64,000 bases of DNA from Nectonema munidae. Lineage: Eukaryota > Nematomorpha > Nectonematoida > Nectonematidae. The notes beneath the pieces are model-generated. The model searched no databases. It was not told the DNA's origin and was given only the letters and a program-made list of their open reading frames with translations. Location of the stretch: contig JAUIRK010000553.1 of NCBI GenBank assembly GCA_030549495.1, positions 1-64,000 of the forward strand, read 5' to 3'. The position numbers were made by a program, and so were the translations under genes. Shown piece by piece: positions 24,260-35,269 of this stretch. The number at the start of each line of letters is the position of its first letter. Positions within the stretch are counted from its first letter, which is position 1.

Positions 24260-25152
24260 GGTTTTTTGATTTAATTTTAATTTTTTACATTTTGATTAAA
24301 AGTTATAAATGACAAAGAAAAAAGTTCATACCCCGCTAGAAGTTTGCCCTTTCTGCTTGCATTAAGAAAAATATCCTCCCTTAAGAACTAATAGCTTTTA
24401 TTCAATTTCTGGCAAAAGATTTATTCTTTTTGAAATGGGATACTCTCTATTTTTACCTATAGGAAAGGGCAATATTTAATAGAATATGGGATTCGAAAAG
24501 CTAATGAATGATAAAAAAATTTGATTACTAACTTGAAAAAAATTGTCATCATCTTGATAAACGTTAAGAATGTGAGTAAATTTTTTTGAAATTAAACTTT
24601 AACTTACTCTTTGCAGGATTGCGAAAAAGTAGCGTCACTGGAAAAAGCAAATAGCAAAATTTTATTTCCTAAACAAAAATTAATTAAAAAAAAACATGAT
24701 AAAATATAACAATAGTTTTCTTGATTCTAAGGGAAAAATCTTCTTCAACACCTGGAAAAATGATAGGGGTCGTCACGTTCTCGAATTGAATCCAGGCCTT
24801 ATGCGCCAAGAAGACCTTACGCGCTGGCCACTATTTCAGTTGTCTACTTTGAGTTTATTTGAACACATATAAAAATTAAAAGTATTTGTTCTAGAAAGAA
24901 TTCTTAAGTGTTGATCATCATAATTTATATATAATCATCGAATAATTGAAAAGAATATTGACGAAAATTATAGATTATTTGCATGAAAATTCATAGCCAA
25001 TATTATTTCAACGCACATTTTTCTATTTAAAAAATTAGTTTTAAAAACGTTTGTTAAAACTATACTTCTAGGTTCCTCCAAAATATAAATTGATTACTCA
25101 CATTTTATTCAAAAATTTGGAGCTTTATTTTTAAAGATATTTATTCGCTAGC
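24260..25152. other. AT-rich stretch, no gene seen
   Basis: No recognised coding or repeat content. A brief GC-richer patch near 24770-24840 has no identifiable frame. Confidence 0.5.
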
Positions 25153-25225
25153 CCAGGGGTTCTCAAACTTTTTTGACCAACGCCCCCTGTTATGTAACTA
25201 GAAATTTTTACGCCCCCTTCCTGTT
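25153..25225. repeat. hAT-type terminus CAGGGGTTCTCAAAC
   Basis: CAGGGGTTCTCAAACTTTTT followed by ACGCCCCCTG is the usual end of many short hAT elements. I found no partner end or 8-bp duplication. A weaker relative lies at 60655-60720. Confidence 0.6.
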
Positions 25226-26185
25226 TTTCTTTCATACTTTTCATCTTACTCTCCTTACCCTTTCCTCTCCACCTTCACTCCATCTTACCTATGATAGTCC
25301 TCTTGTTTTTATCTCTTTACTATACGTATATTCTCTTTACTATACGTTTATCCTTTAAGTTTTCTACAGCTTCAAATTTTAAAAAAGAAATTTTTTCTCT
25401 GAAATTTTAAAATCACATGAAAATATTAATATTTACAGACAGCCACCCAAAATCTATAAATTTTCTAAAATTTAGTTTTTTATTATTTGAGGTCTTAGAA
25501 GGTTTTGGAAAGAGGTTTTTAAAAATTAATAAACTACATTTTTAGAAATATATATCGAAAAATATTTTGAAAGATTTTGCTAATAAAAAAGCTAGAATAA
25601 TCTTTTTCTAAAGGAGTATATGTAATTGCCTAGTTTGCCCCTCTTAATGTTAAAAGTAAAGCAATAAAAGTATCCATAGTGGCTTAAAAATTTTTTTAAT
25701 GTCTTTTTTCTTGTTTTTTTATATTAAATATAAATACCGATAAATTTTACTATGTAGATTCGGGATCCCTCTATGAGTTATAATTGGGCCCGCAATTCCT
25801 AGAACCGTCTCTGAGAGTGATGACCAATTTTTTAATTGCTTCCGAGTAAGCGGACTTTTCTGTTTTTTGTGGACTGCTTACCTTAATGTTTTAACCCTCA
25901 ACAGGTAAACCATCAGACCCGAGAAACTTTAAAAATGAAGATTTTTTTGTCATTATAGTTTTGAAACTTTTAAAATGCCTCATTCTACTTGTATTTTTTT
26001 TCGGCAACGACCTAAAAACTTTTAGCATTGCCTTGCAGGTAAACATGGGATCTTCAGTCTAATAGACCCAATAAGCAGTGGGCACTCACAAAAACATATT
26101 ATTTGTGTGAAATGTAGTAAAAATAAATAAATTTTTACATTTAAATAATAGTAAGTATTTGTTCATTAACCTTCTAGCTCCTTTC
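25226..26185. other. AT-rich stretch, no gene recognised
   Basis: May include the body of the hAT-type element starting at 25153. The 61-codon frame at 25173-25358 is low complexity and not called. Confidence 0.5.
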
Positions 26186-27497
26186 CAACTAATTCCACTG
26201 TAGATTTTCAAAGTTTTAATGATTCATTTTTTGATATTGTTAATTTCTTCCTACACTTGAGAGAGTTTCTCAATACATTTCTGGAATGTAAGTTATTTTT
26301 TTACTTTTAATATTTATAATCTATGTTTTTTTCCAGATATCCTTCTCGCACAATGTATGAACAAATGGTAGGTGCTTTTATTTCAGAATTTCCCTTTTTA
26401 ATGGAGCAAATAAATCTAGATGCCTGGGCATTTAAGGTGTTTTTGTTTTTATTTTATACAGAAAAATTATTTTTTTTAATTTTATTAGGCTTATATAAAG
26501 AAGAAACTTTAGATAAAGTTTTGCAACGAAAGAAAACTTAATGAAAATCATTTATTGGAGGTACAAGCAAGAAAAATTGGTGTGAAAAAAGAGATCTTCT
26601 GGATCACTAAAGAAAGTTTGGGGAATGGAAAATTACCTTCAATCAATAGACGGCTGTGAAGATAGTATGAGCATAGCGCAACACAAAGATTGGCTTCGAA
26701 AGGAGTTTTATAAAGTAGAAAAAAACGAGAAGTTAGTTGATTTAAAAATGGATATTACATTCTCTAACCGGAGGAATAAATTAATAAAAGAAAATGTTAA
26801 AATTTCCGTTTTTTTGGAGGAATACCCTTTTTTGAAGTCTTATGATCATGTAAAATTGTAGAGTCTGAAGGTCATATTATTTTCATTTCCATTGTTTTTT
26901 TGTTTAGCTGACCAAAGAATTTGAAAGGCTTGGTCCCACAACCGATGAAAATATTAAAACATGTATGGAAGAAGGTTTGAAAAATTATCAGAGAGCTGTT
27001 AAGAGTTTGTCTTTTGAAAAATTAAAACCCGCATCAGAGCACTCTCAGTTACAAGAAATCATAGACATTGAAACAAATGACGCAAAAATTGAAAGTAAGT
27101 GATACAAATATTAGTTTCTTTTTTTAATTGTTTTTAAGGGCTGAAATTATCTCAAACTCTTCTTCTGATATCATCGCTTTTCAGAGAAGATTTGAAAAAT
27201 TTAAAAGAGAGTAATGAAAACAATGAATGGAAAATTTGTTTTTCAAATTTATATACTCAAGAAAAAATATCATTCGAACTTTACATCGAAAATATTAGTG
27301 TTTTGTGTTGTGATGATATTATTGAAATGTTTAAATCTATTTTTATTTCTTGCTATGTTTTTAATTTAACCTACCATAAATGTATAAGGAAAACACTTAT
27401 ATTTATACAAAATGTTTTTTACAAAATTTTTGATAAAGAATGTATATATAGTTTGAAAATAATCAACACACTAACTGAAATAAATAGGCATCTTTAA
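26186..27497 (+). pseudogene. SAMD3-like gene copy with four tiny introns
   Basis: Five exon pieces join in frame by GT-AG introns at 26288-26336 (49 bp), 26437-26488 (52 bp), 26850-26907 (58 bp) and 27095-27138 (44 bp). Reading order: LREFLNTFLE, then YPSRTMYEQMVGAFISEFPF with INLDAW, then KFCNERKLNENHLLEVQARK, MDITFSNRRNKLIKENVKIS, FLEEYPFLKSYDH, LTKEFERLG, and finally CYVFNLTYHKCIRKTLIFIQ before the stop at 27497. This succession matches the SAMD3-like family (YPT..QY motif, MDxTFxxRR, FLxxxPxL, LNLSYPxxLxxTF). One in-frame stop in exon 3 (near 26507) and one frameshift near 26590 break it. No SAM domain is seen upstream. It could be a former transposon passenger or a host paralogue. Confidence 0.65.
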
Positions 27498-28660
27498 TGT
27501 TTACGAATAATATTTTATATCACTGTGAATATATTATATTTTTTATTTACATTTCCTATTTCTTGAATTTATTAACTTTTTTGTAGTTTTTAACCATAAA
27601 TAGAGTTGTAAATAAACTTTTGAAAATCTTTATTTTATTTTTTCACAGATCAAAATTTATATTATGCGATTTGGAAAAAATATAAAAAAAAAATTCAGAC
27701 ATTGAAAAAAACTCTTTGAAAAGGTTTTTTCAATTTAATGATAAAATTTTTGTTGAATAAACTAAACTATTTTGCATAATTTTATGCAATAATTTTGCAT
27801 AACTACTGGAAGTAGATTGGGGCTCAAAATCCATGTTATTTTGATTAAAATTATAAAAAACTAGTAACATTATTGAATTTTTTGTATTGGAGTTATGAGA
27901 AAAAAACATTAATGGGTTTTTATATTAGTTATGAAACTAAACTAGCATAATTATTGGATTTTTATATTGGAGTTATGAATTAAAACTAGTAAAATTATTG
28001 GATTTTCTATATTTTATTTATGAGATAATTATTAGATTTATAGTAAAAAAGTTATGAGTAAAAACTAGTAAACTTATTAGGTAAACACCCATCTTAAGGA
28101 CAATCATTATTATTAGCTTTTTCCAGTAACTGCTACTAGATATTTTTTTCAGTAGAACGTGGACAACTTTTTGTAATTGAACAATGAACATCACGAATGA
28201 TTCATCAGAAAAAAACCTTTGAAATGAGATTGGTTGACAAATATTCAGGCCTGATAATAAAATACACGATACTGATAAAAAAAGTCTAAGATCATCAAGA
28301 AGATTCTTTAATCAGAATGCCTTGAGGGAGGAAAAAAGTAATTTTATCGTTATAAAAAAATTTTTGAAAACACATTGAAGAATATAAATTTCTAATGAAA
28401 AAAGAGCTACCAAGAAAGAATCATCATGGAATGAATAGCACAATTACATACTGTAAATTATAATATGACGTAGAGATTACGAGCCGATAACAAATTTGTA
28501 GCCAAAAAGATGGAGGTCCTATCTAGTTACATAAGTTACTGTAGAATGAAATATTTTGAGTGAATTAAACACCTAAAGTTGGTTTATTAAATAAATTAAG
28601 AAAATAATTACCAGAGAAATACTGCAAGTAGAAGTTATTTTTATGTTTATATATTTGACA
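27498..28660. other. AT-rich stretch with a degenerate ~60-bp repeat
   Basis: At about 27840-28085 a motif of the form AAACTAGTAANATTATTGGA, then TTTTNTATTGGAGTTATGAG, recurs four to five times with drift. No coding sequence is seen. Confidence 0.6.
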
Positions 28661-28739
28661 TTGATTTACAGGTTTAATAGATTTTTTGACAGGTTTTATT
28701 GATTTCATTAAAAATGAACATCACCATTAAATTCTACAT

Positions 28740-29645
28740 ACTTGAAATGTATAAAAAACTTTTTATAAGAATAAAAATTTTTTTTTTGGGATAAATCAAT
28801 TTTTTGACAATTTTGATTGATTTTCATTATAAAATGAATATCACCACTGAATTAGGCCTGCTTAAAAATGGGTATATATGTGTAAAAAACTTTATATTAT
28901 TACTTAGATAAAAAGTTTCTTTTTAAGATGAGTTGTCATATATAAATCAATGCTTTGATAACTTTAATTGATTTTCATAAAAAATGAATATCACCACTGA
29001 ATTCAGCATATTTGAAAATGGGTATACATGTGTAAAAAACTTTATATAATTATTTAGATAAAATTTTTTTTTGAGATGAGCTGTCACATTTAGAACAATT
29101 TTTTGACAGGTTTGATTGATTTTCATAAAAAATGAATATCACCACTGAATCCAGCATATTTGAAAATGGGTATACATCTGTAAAAAACTTTAAATACTTT
29201 TTTAAATAAAAAGTTTCTTTTTGAGATGAGCTGTCACATTTAGATCAATTTTTTGATAGATTTGATTGATTTTTATAAAATATGAATATCACCACTGAAT
29301 TCAGCATATTTGAAAATGGTTATACATGTGTAAAAAACTTTATATAATTATTTAGATAAAAAGTTCCTTTTTGAGATGAGCTGTCACATTTAGAACAATT
29401 TTTTGACAGGTTTGATTGATTTTCATAAAAAAATGAATATCACCACTGAATTCAGCATATTTAAAAATGGGTATACATGTGTAAAAAACTTTATATAATT
29501 ATATAAATAAAAAGGTCCTTTTTGAGATGAACTGTCAAATATAAATCAATTTTTTCACAGGTTTGATTGATTTTGATAAAAAAATGGACATCATCACTGA
29601 ATTCAGCATAGTTGAAATATATATGTAACATTAAAAATATTTGTA
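28740..29645. repeat. ~150-bp minisatellite, about 6 copies
   Basis: The same unit as at 17.4-17.86 kb and in the same orientation. TGAATATCACCACTGAATT-type cores fall near 28845, 28990, 29136, 29285 and 29434, with diverged units on either side (28720 and 29585). Copies here are more alike to each other than to those at 17.4 kb, as expected from local turnover. Confidence 0.9.
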
Positions 29646-30406
29646 AAAACTTATTAATATCTGAGAAAAATAGGGGGGGGGGGCACTTTACGCCCCCAGC
29701 ACTTGAGCGGACAAATTTTGCCTAGCACTAATAGGGTTAAACAAGAGAAGATAACTTGAGTGAAGAAGAGAGCTTGAATGCGAGGTTGAGTGAATGATTG
29801 ATTTTTAGCAGAGAAAGCGGAAGAGAAAAACAGAGGAGGCAGAAAGGGAAATAGAATCACTGTGACAGAAGATGAGAAAATCTAGTGGATCATCAACATG
29901 TGTTAGCTCAAAAATACTACAAGGAGGAGACAATGTGATAAATGACAATATTTATAGTTGGTTCGATAAAAAATTATTGCTTCAATGATCGTCAGTGACT
30001 GTCGTGAAATGTTGTGAAGAGAGACAAAAGTGACAGGGAAATACTAACACAGGCGAGTTGGAGAGAGCAGTGGGACTCACGTCCAAAGCGCGAATTTGGC
30101 AGTGCGGAGACAGCTCAAAGGGTAAATTGACATGATTTACTTGGCATTAATGGCCGCTGGCAATAAATGGCCCATAACCTGTAAAATATGTTTGATAGGA
30201 ATTTCAGAGCAGCTTGGCATGATGTTTGATTCGAAAGTCTGCATTCCCTCTTTTATTCTCTTATCTTACATTATCATGTATTCGAATGATCATTACATAC
30301 TATAATACGATCATCATACATGTTTTCTAAACAAGCAGCAACTGTTACTTATAGAATAATATTGGGGGCGAAGGATCGCCCCCAGATGTTCGCCCCTGTT
30401 CTCAAG
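29646..30406. other. No gene; G-rich motif pair
   Basis: A 12-G run followed by GCACTTTACGCCCCC (29672-29698) and GGGGGCGAAGGATCGCCCCC (30364-30383) bracket ~700 bp of non-coding sequence. Their similarity as inverted ends is weak. The ORF at 29654-29860 is not supported. Confidence 0.4.
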
Positions 30407-30503
30407 TACTTATGATATAAGTAATGTATTCTGAAAGCCCATAAAAATGCTTAATTTGGTATATCGCATGATACATTTTGTTGAGAAATGCGAAAGTTAT
30501 AAG

Positions 30504-32215
30504 TAGGGGCAACAAAAATTGACCTAAAAAATTCTGAAAAGTTGACAAATCAATGTAAAAAAATTAACTTTTACAAAAAAAAAGTTGACCTAAAAATTTA
30601 TTGAAATGAACTAACAATTGCTGTTATAATGTAACATGAAATACTTGAAAATGTTCTCCTTCGAAAAATTTCTGTCTTTGGACATAAGTTTTTTAAGCAT
30701 GGAAAAAGATCCCTCTACAGCTACTGTTGTAGCTTTACAATTTTGAAGGAGATCATAAAGATATTGAGTCACACTTTTATCATCCATCTTCATTATTTGA
30801 ACTAGATCGTTTGAATTTATTCTTCTATCGAAATAAGTTTTTATATCACATCCATCTTCTTCAAAATGTAAATTTTCATACATTTCAAATGCCTTTAAAA
30901 TAGAAAAATGTAAACTTTCTGTTTTTTCGACCATCTCAATCAGTTGTCCATAACTTCTTTTGATGCAAATCAAGTCCTTTATTAAGCTTTCTTTATTAAC
31001 TGCTTCTTTTACTCTTCTTACTAAAATTCCTTCTTCTTCTTCATCAAAAGTCTCAACTATTTCCTTTACTTTATTTAAATTTGTATAGTAGTACAATGCT
31101 GCTTTTAACTTCCCCATCTTGTTTCAATTGGATGAGGAGGATAGCCGATCGATTTGAATTTTTCTTTTCTTGACTTGTTCTTGATTGTGGCTGCTTTAAC
31201 AGAAGCAATCACTTTATCAACTTCTTTAAAATGTGCCTTTACTTTTAATGCACAAATGTGTAAAAGATGGGCAAAGCATGTAACGTGAAACATATTAGGG
31301 TATAGAACCTTCAGTTGTTTACCTGCAGAAATATTATATTTGGCAGCATCCATTAAAAATAAGCAAAAATCTTTTCTATTTATATCTAGCTGCTTAAATA
31401 AGTCGTCAAGAACAAATATTACCTTTTGCGAATTAATTGAGACATCAATGAACTTTGTCTTCACTACATACACCTTATTTGGTTCATCTAAAGTGCTAAC
31501 AAGAACATTAATGAAAGATTCGCCATACACATCTGTTTCATATATCATTAAGAAAACCTTTTTATTAGCAATTTTTAATCCTTTTTATTAGCAATTTTTA
31601 ATTTTATTTTAAAAAAACTTTCATCTCATGTTCATCGACAATAATCCTACTAGTTGAAATTGATGGTAATGTGTACCCTAAATCTTTGAAAAAGTTCATT
31701 AAACTTGAGTGTCCCAACTTGTGTAGGGGTATATTAGATTCCAAAAAACATTTGACTAACTTTTTTGTGAAGTTTTTATCAATTTTTTCGGAATATTTCA
31801 ATATATTTGAAGTACTTGGTAAAGAGTTCAATGTATTTTGATGCTTTTTAGTACTTCTGTATTTTTCAAAAAAAAATTTTTTTTCGTAATTTACAGTTGT
31901 TGAACATAATATACAAAAAAGTTCTTTGTTCGAGGATAAGATAAATTCTCTAGGAAACCGATCAACAATTTGAAGAATCTTTGAAATTTTGGAAGAAGCA
32001 ACCTTTGGCACAATAAAAATATGAAAGTTGGAGTGAAAAACAAACAATCAATTTAAAAACTTGTATCAAAGAATGCAAATTGCATAATGCAACATATGTT
32101 GCCAAAAAAATACGAAAAAAAGTATATAAAACTGGAGATTTGTGTTACATCGTAAATCTATATAATTGTGCAGTTAAATCAAAAAAGTTGACTTTATTGA
32201 CTTTTAACCGCACTA
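30504..32215 (-). mobile_element. hAT element, 1712 bp, with exact 8-bp target duplication
   Basis: GTTATAAG at 30496-30503 is repeated exactly at 32216-32223. The element ends are TAGGGGCAACAAAAATTGAC on the left and, on the other strand from the right, TAGTGCGGTTAAAAGTCAAT; TAG-N-G ends are normal for hAT. The flanks together rebuild the dispersed repeat whose empty copy is at 16369-16500. Both ends and the duplication are intact, so the insertion is fairly recent compared with its neighbours. Confidence 0.93.
30611..32047 (-). pseudogene. hAT transposase, nearly whole
   Basis: The first exon (32047-31619) has a BED-like finger (FCILCSTTVN with a downstream KKH) and ends HEMK. A 61-bp GT-AG intron at 31558-31618 joins in frame to VFLMIYETDVYGESF. 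Then come FLMDAAKYN, YPNMFHVTCFAHLLHICALK, KVIASVKAATIKNKSR and the family's PIETRWGS block at about 31105. The C-terminal part (31117-30611) has KAALYYYTNLNKVKEIV and ends with VAVEGSFSMLKKLMSKDRN, the dimerisation helix with the conserved Glu-x-Ser-Phe. The only clear break is a small deletion after RWGS, where SWLK is expected, so the two halves lie in different frames. An alternative for the intron is a local 24-bp duplication inside it. Related fragment at 11890-12402. Confidence 0.85.
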
Positions 32216-32245
32216 GTTATAAGCGTTTTAATATTTGACTAAAAT

Positions 32246-33140
32246 TTAAGCTAGGAACACTACAAATAAACTAAGCGTACACTAGCCCGATAAAATAAAC
32301 CACACATGTGTGCTAAAGATGTGGTGAAGCGTATGCGAAATAAGAATTCACTGCGCTCATAAACGCGTAATGCAACACGTGTTCATCTTTCTTTGCATAG
32401 TTATGCGCTAAAATCAATAACAAGCGTGTTAGAATCAATAATATGATTTATTCTTCGCACACTGTCGGTATAAATATAACGAATGCCCTTGGTTAAAAAT
32501 CAGAAAGGTTGTATCTAAACTAAATTAAAAGTTGACTACGATTATCCAACAAAACTCGTACTTTCGATCGACATTTTTCACGTCAAAAATAATTTAAAAT
32601 TTATTAGAAAAACATTATACTGACCTATACTACTCACCCCTAAAAGGTTTTTTGACAATTTCCTTTAACTATGACATTTTAAAATGTAAAAACCATATTC
32701 TACCTTTGTTAATATGAAATATTGAAAAAATAGTATATAACTCATCACGTTAATTATTGGAATTTTTTGGAACAAGATAAAAGTTGACTGACCTCACATA
32801 AAAGCAGATTTTGGAAAAATAAATAATTCATCATTTTCTACTTTCATTTAACAATTTTGTATTCCACTTTTTCATAAAATCTACAAAGTTGATTGAAGTC
32901 ATTCATCATTTTATTTAAACATAATTAATAGGCAAGTGTTTTACGACCATAAAAGTTTAATGAAAGGCAGCAAAGAGCTAAAGACAATTTATATTCAAAT
33001 TGTTTTCTCTATGGTATTCTGTATGTTAAAAAGCCAAAGACTTTTCGAAAAGTAAATTCCAAAACAAAGCATTTTCGTCAAAGTAAAAATTTTTTTGGTT
33101 CATATTCCAAAAGAACTTGTTTTAAGTTATTTTTATCTTA
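32246..33140. other. No gene; inverted repeat copy at 32590-32720
   Basis: The stretch 32260-32520 is less AT-rich than its surroundings and includes a TATAAATA motif at about 32471, but no frame follows it. About 130 bp from 32590 is an inverted copy of 17140-17260. Confidence 0.5.
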
Positions 33141-33149
33141 TTCATCTAT

Positions 33150-33560
33150 CAATGTTTTATTTGGAATACTAAGTTCCCCAAATTTTATAATATCATGACG
33201 ATTTTTATATTGCGAAATTAAATTTGCATTTTCATAAACTAAATCGACAGAAAATTAACATTTGTCCATCAATTCTTAAATTAGCTTTATTTTGATAACT
33301 TTTAAACTATTTTATAAGAGCTTTATCTACATTTTCAAAAGAAATACTTTTTATTCGATTTCTAGAAGTAGAAATATTAGAATCATCTTCATAAATTAAT
33401 TTTTTTTTTTTAACTTTAGATAGTTTTATTATACTTAGAACAAATTTTTTTAATTTCTAATAAAGGATTATTTTTAATGAATTGATTAATTTTATGTTTT
33501 TTTTGTAACTTCTTGTAATCTTTTTTGGTTTTGGAAAAGACTGTTTAAAAATTTAGTATA
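33150..33560 (-). pseudogene. Tigger/pogo N-terminal fragment (CENP-B-type HTH)
   Basis: Minus-strand pieces read KRLQEVTKKT, SISFENVDKALIKxFKSYQ, NLRIDGQMLI, then NRHDIIKFGEL. This follows the tandem helix-turn-helix of CENP-B-like Tigger transposases (the usual DGxxL and FxNRHxI motifs). Several stops interrupt it and no DDE domain follows. Old fragment. Confidence 0.55.
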
Positions 33561-33699
33561 AATTAAATAAAAATAAAATAATTAATTAAATTAATTTTCA
33601 AATGCATAAATTTAAAACTATATATTATTAAATAATTTTAATATTTATGTCCGGTTTCCAAAAAATATGTCCGATTTAAACAAAAAGTTTTAATATAAA

Positions 33700-35036
33700 A
33701 ATAACAATGAAACGGTAATTATACATCTGTACGACTTAGAGGACTTACCCGAGTTTTTTTTTACATATATTGTATATGTATTATATATAATTTAACATTG
33801 GCTATTATTTACCTTATTTTTAAATTGAATATTTTTAAGTTAAAAAATTTGGAAAAATCAAATCTCAAATTTATATACTTTATAAAATAACCATAAATTC
33901 AAAAAACTAAAATGGTTTTTTTATAAAAGCTTTTAAAAAATTACAAATAAAGGACTAATTATTATTTTATTTTAACTTTTATATATTTCAGTCATTAAAA
34001 TTATAACATCTCATGTTAAATTTACAAACATTATTTTTCCCCAACTTCAGATGTAAGTCGGTTTTTTTGCGGTGTAAAGACGTTTCCTCCAATACTATAT
34101 ATAATATAATATTTCGCTTTTAATTGATGAAGGAGGATGAAAGTAAATTCTTTTGCCATCCTTGATAATGAAATAAATTTTTATTAACTTTCCACCAATA
34201 AATTGGATCGAAATATTTTGATTCAAGGTCAATCTAAGAAAAGTTCGCTCTCAAATGTCAACATTAATGATGTTTCAAGATTATGATGTATTTTTTGAGA
34301 CAAATTTTCAATTTTTTCATTTTTATATGATGTATTTTTTAATGACAATAAATCATCAAAATAAAAATGAAAATCAAATGAACATAAGTTTTTTTCTTTT
34401 GGAGATGTGTCTTGATTACTTTCAGAAATTTGAGAAATATCTTGTTTATCTTCATATATTCTCTTATTTTTTCTAAATTTATTTAAAAATTTTTAAGAGA
34501 ATTGTGAATAAGACAAAGCTAAGTTTTGATTCTAATTGGGAATTTTTAAACAATGAGTTTTTAATTGTGGGATCTAAAAATGTAGCTGATAGTAAAATTT
34601 ATTTTTCTCAAATCTTTTTTCCTTTGAACCATAGAAATAGAAATAGAATATATTCCATGAGGAATATGATCAATGTTTCTTCTAATCCACAAAATCTGAT
34701 ATCCGTTTGTGCTTTTTTAGTTTAGAAACTTTCACTTGTGGAATAATTTCAGAAGTATTGCGATTCATATTATTATAATTCTATGATTTTTGAAGAATAT
34801 TTTTCATTTAAATGCAGTCAATTTTGATTCTTTTATTTGTTGTTAAAAAAGTAGGAAATAAGCTTTTTAAGTTTTTTTTTTAAAATCTTCAGCTTTTTCT
34901 TCTTCTAATTTTTCTTAAATTTGAGTTTGAATATGCTTTTTCAAGTTAGTTGTATAATAGATTTTCATTTTTTCCTCCACGTGAAATTTCTTTTTCACAA
35001 ATATTACAGATTACTTTTGTTTTGTCCATACTTATT
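33700..35036 (-). pseudogene. Very degraded element with BED-type finger
   Basis: At 35033 the minus strand starts MDKTKVICNICEKEISRGG and continues as LKKHIQTQ, a BED-type C-x2-C and H arrangement typical of hAT N-termini. Below it, serine- and lysine-rich segments with many stops can be followed to about 34000 but show no firm transposase motif. The plus-strand frames at 34255-34476 and 34504-34725 lie opposite and are not supported. Confidence 0.35.
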
Positions 35037-35085
35037 TAAAAAAATTTCCAAATAATATATTTTTGCTTATTTTTAGACAATTTAA

Positions 35086-35191
35086 CCCATTTACGACCAA
35101 TGTTCCCAAAGGGAACGCAGAAGAATTCCTACTTTAAATGAAATTTAATAGGAATTACTAAAGTCGCCTGTTTTGCTTGGTTTTAAATTGG
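35086..35191. mobile_element. piggyBac-type MITE, 106 bp, flanked by TTAA
   Basis: TTAA at 35082-35085 and 35192-35195 flank a short element. Left end: CCCATTTACGACCAATG. Right end, other strand: CCAATTTAAAACCAAGC. Just inside the left end is the hairpin GTTCCCAAAGGGAAC (35102-35116). A second copy of this left end is at 37358-37404. Confidence 0.7.
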
Positions 35192-35269
35192 TTAAATTTG
35201 TAGAAAAGATTCTAATAAATTTTTTTTTAAATATTATTGTTTTTAAGATTTTTTTGATAAATTAGATAG

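Noticed and set aside
29672-30400. Element bounded by GGGGGC-type ends
   Set aside because: The two G-rich motifs are not convincing inverted repeats and no target duplication was seen.
31340-31591. 83-codon plus-strand ORF
   Set aside because: Antisense shadow of the hAT transposase.
32440-32520. Promoter around TATAAATA
   Set aside because: A TATA-like string is unremarkable at this base composition and no gene starts downstream.
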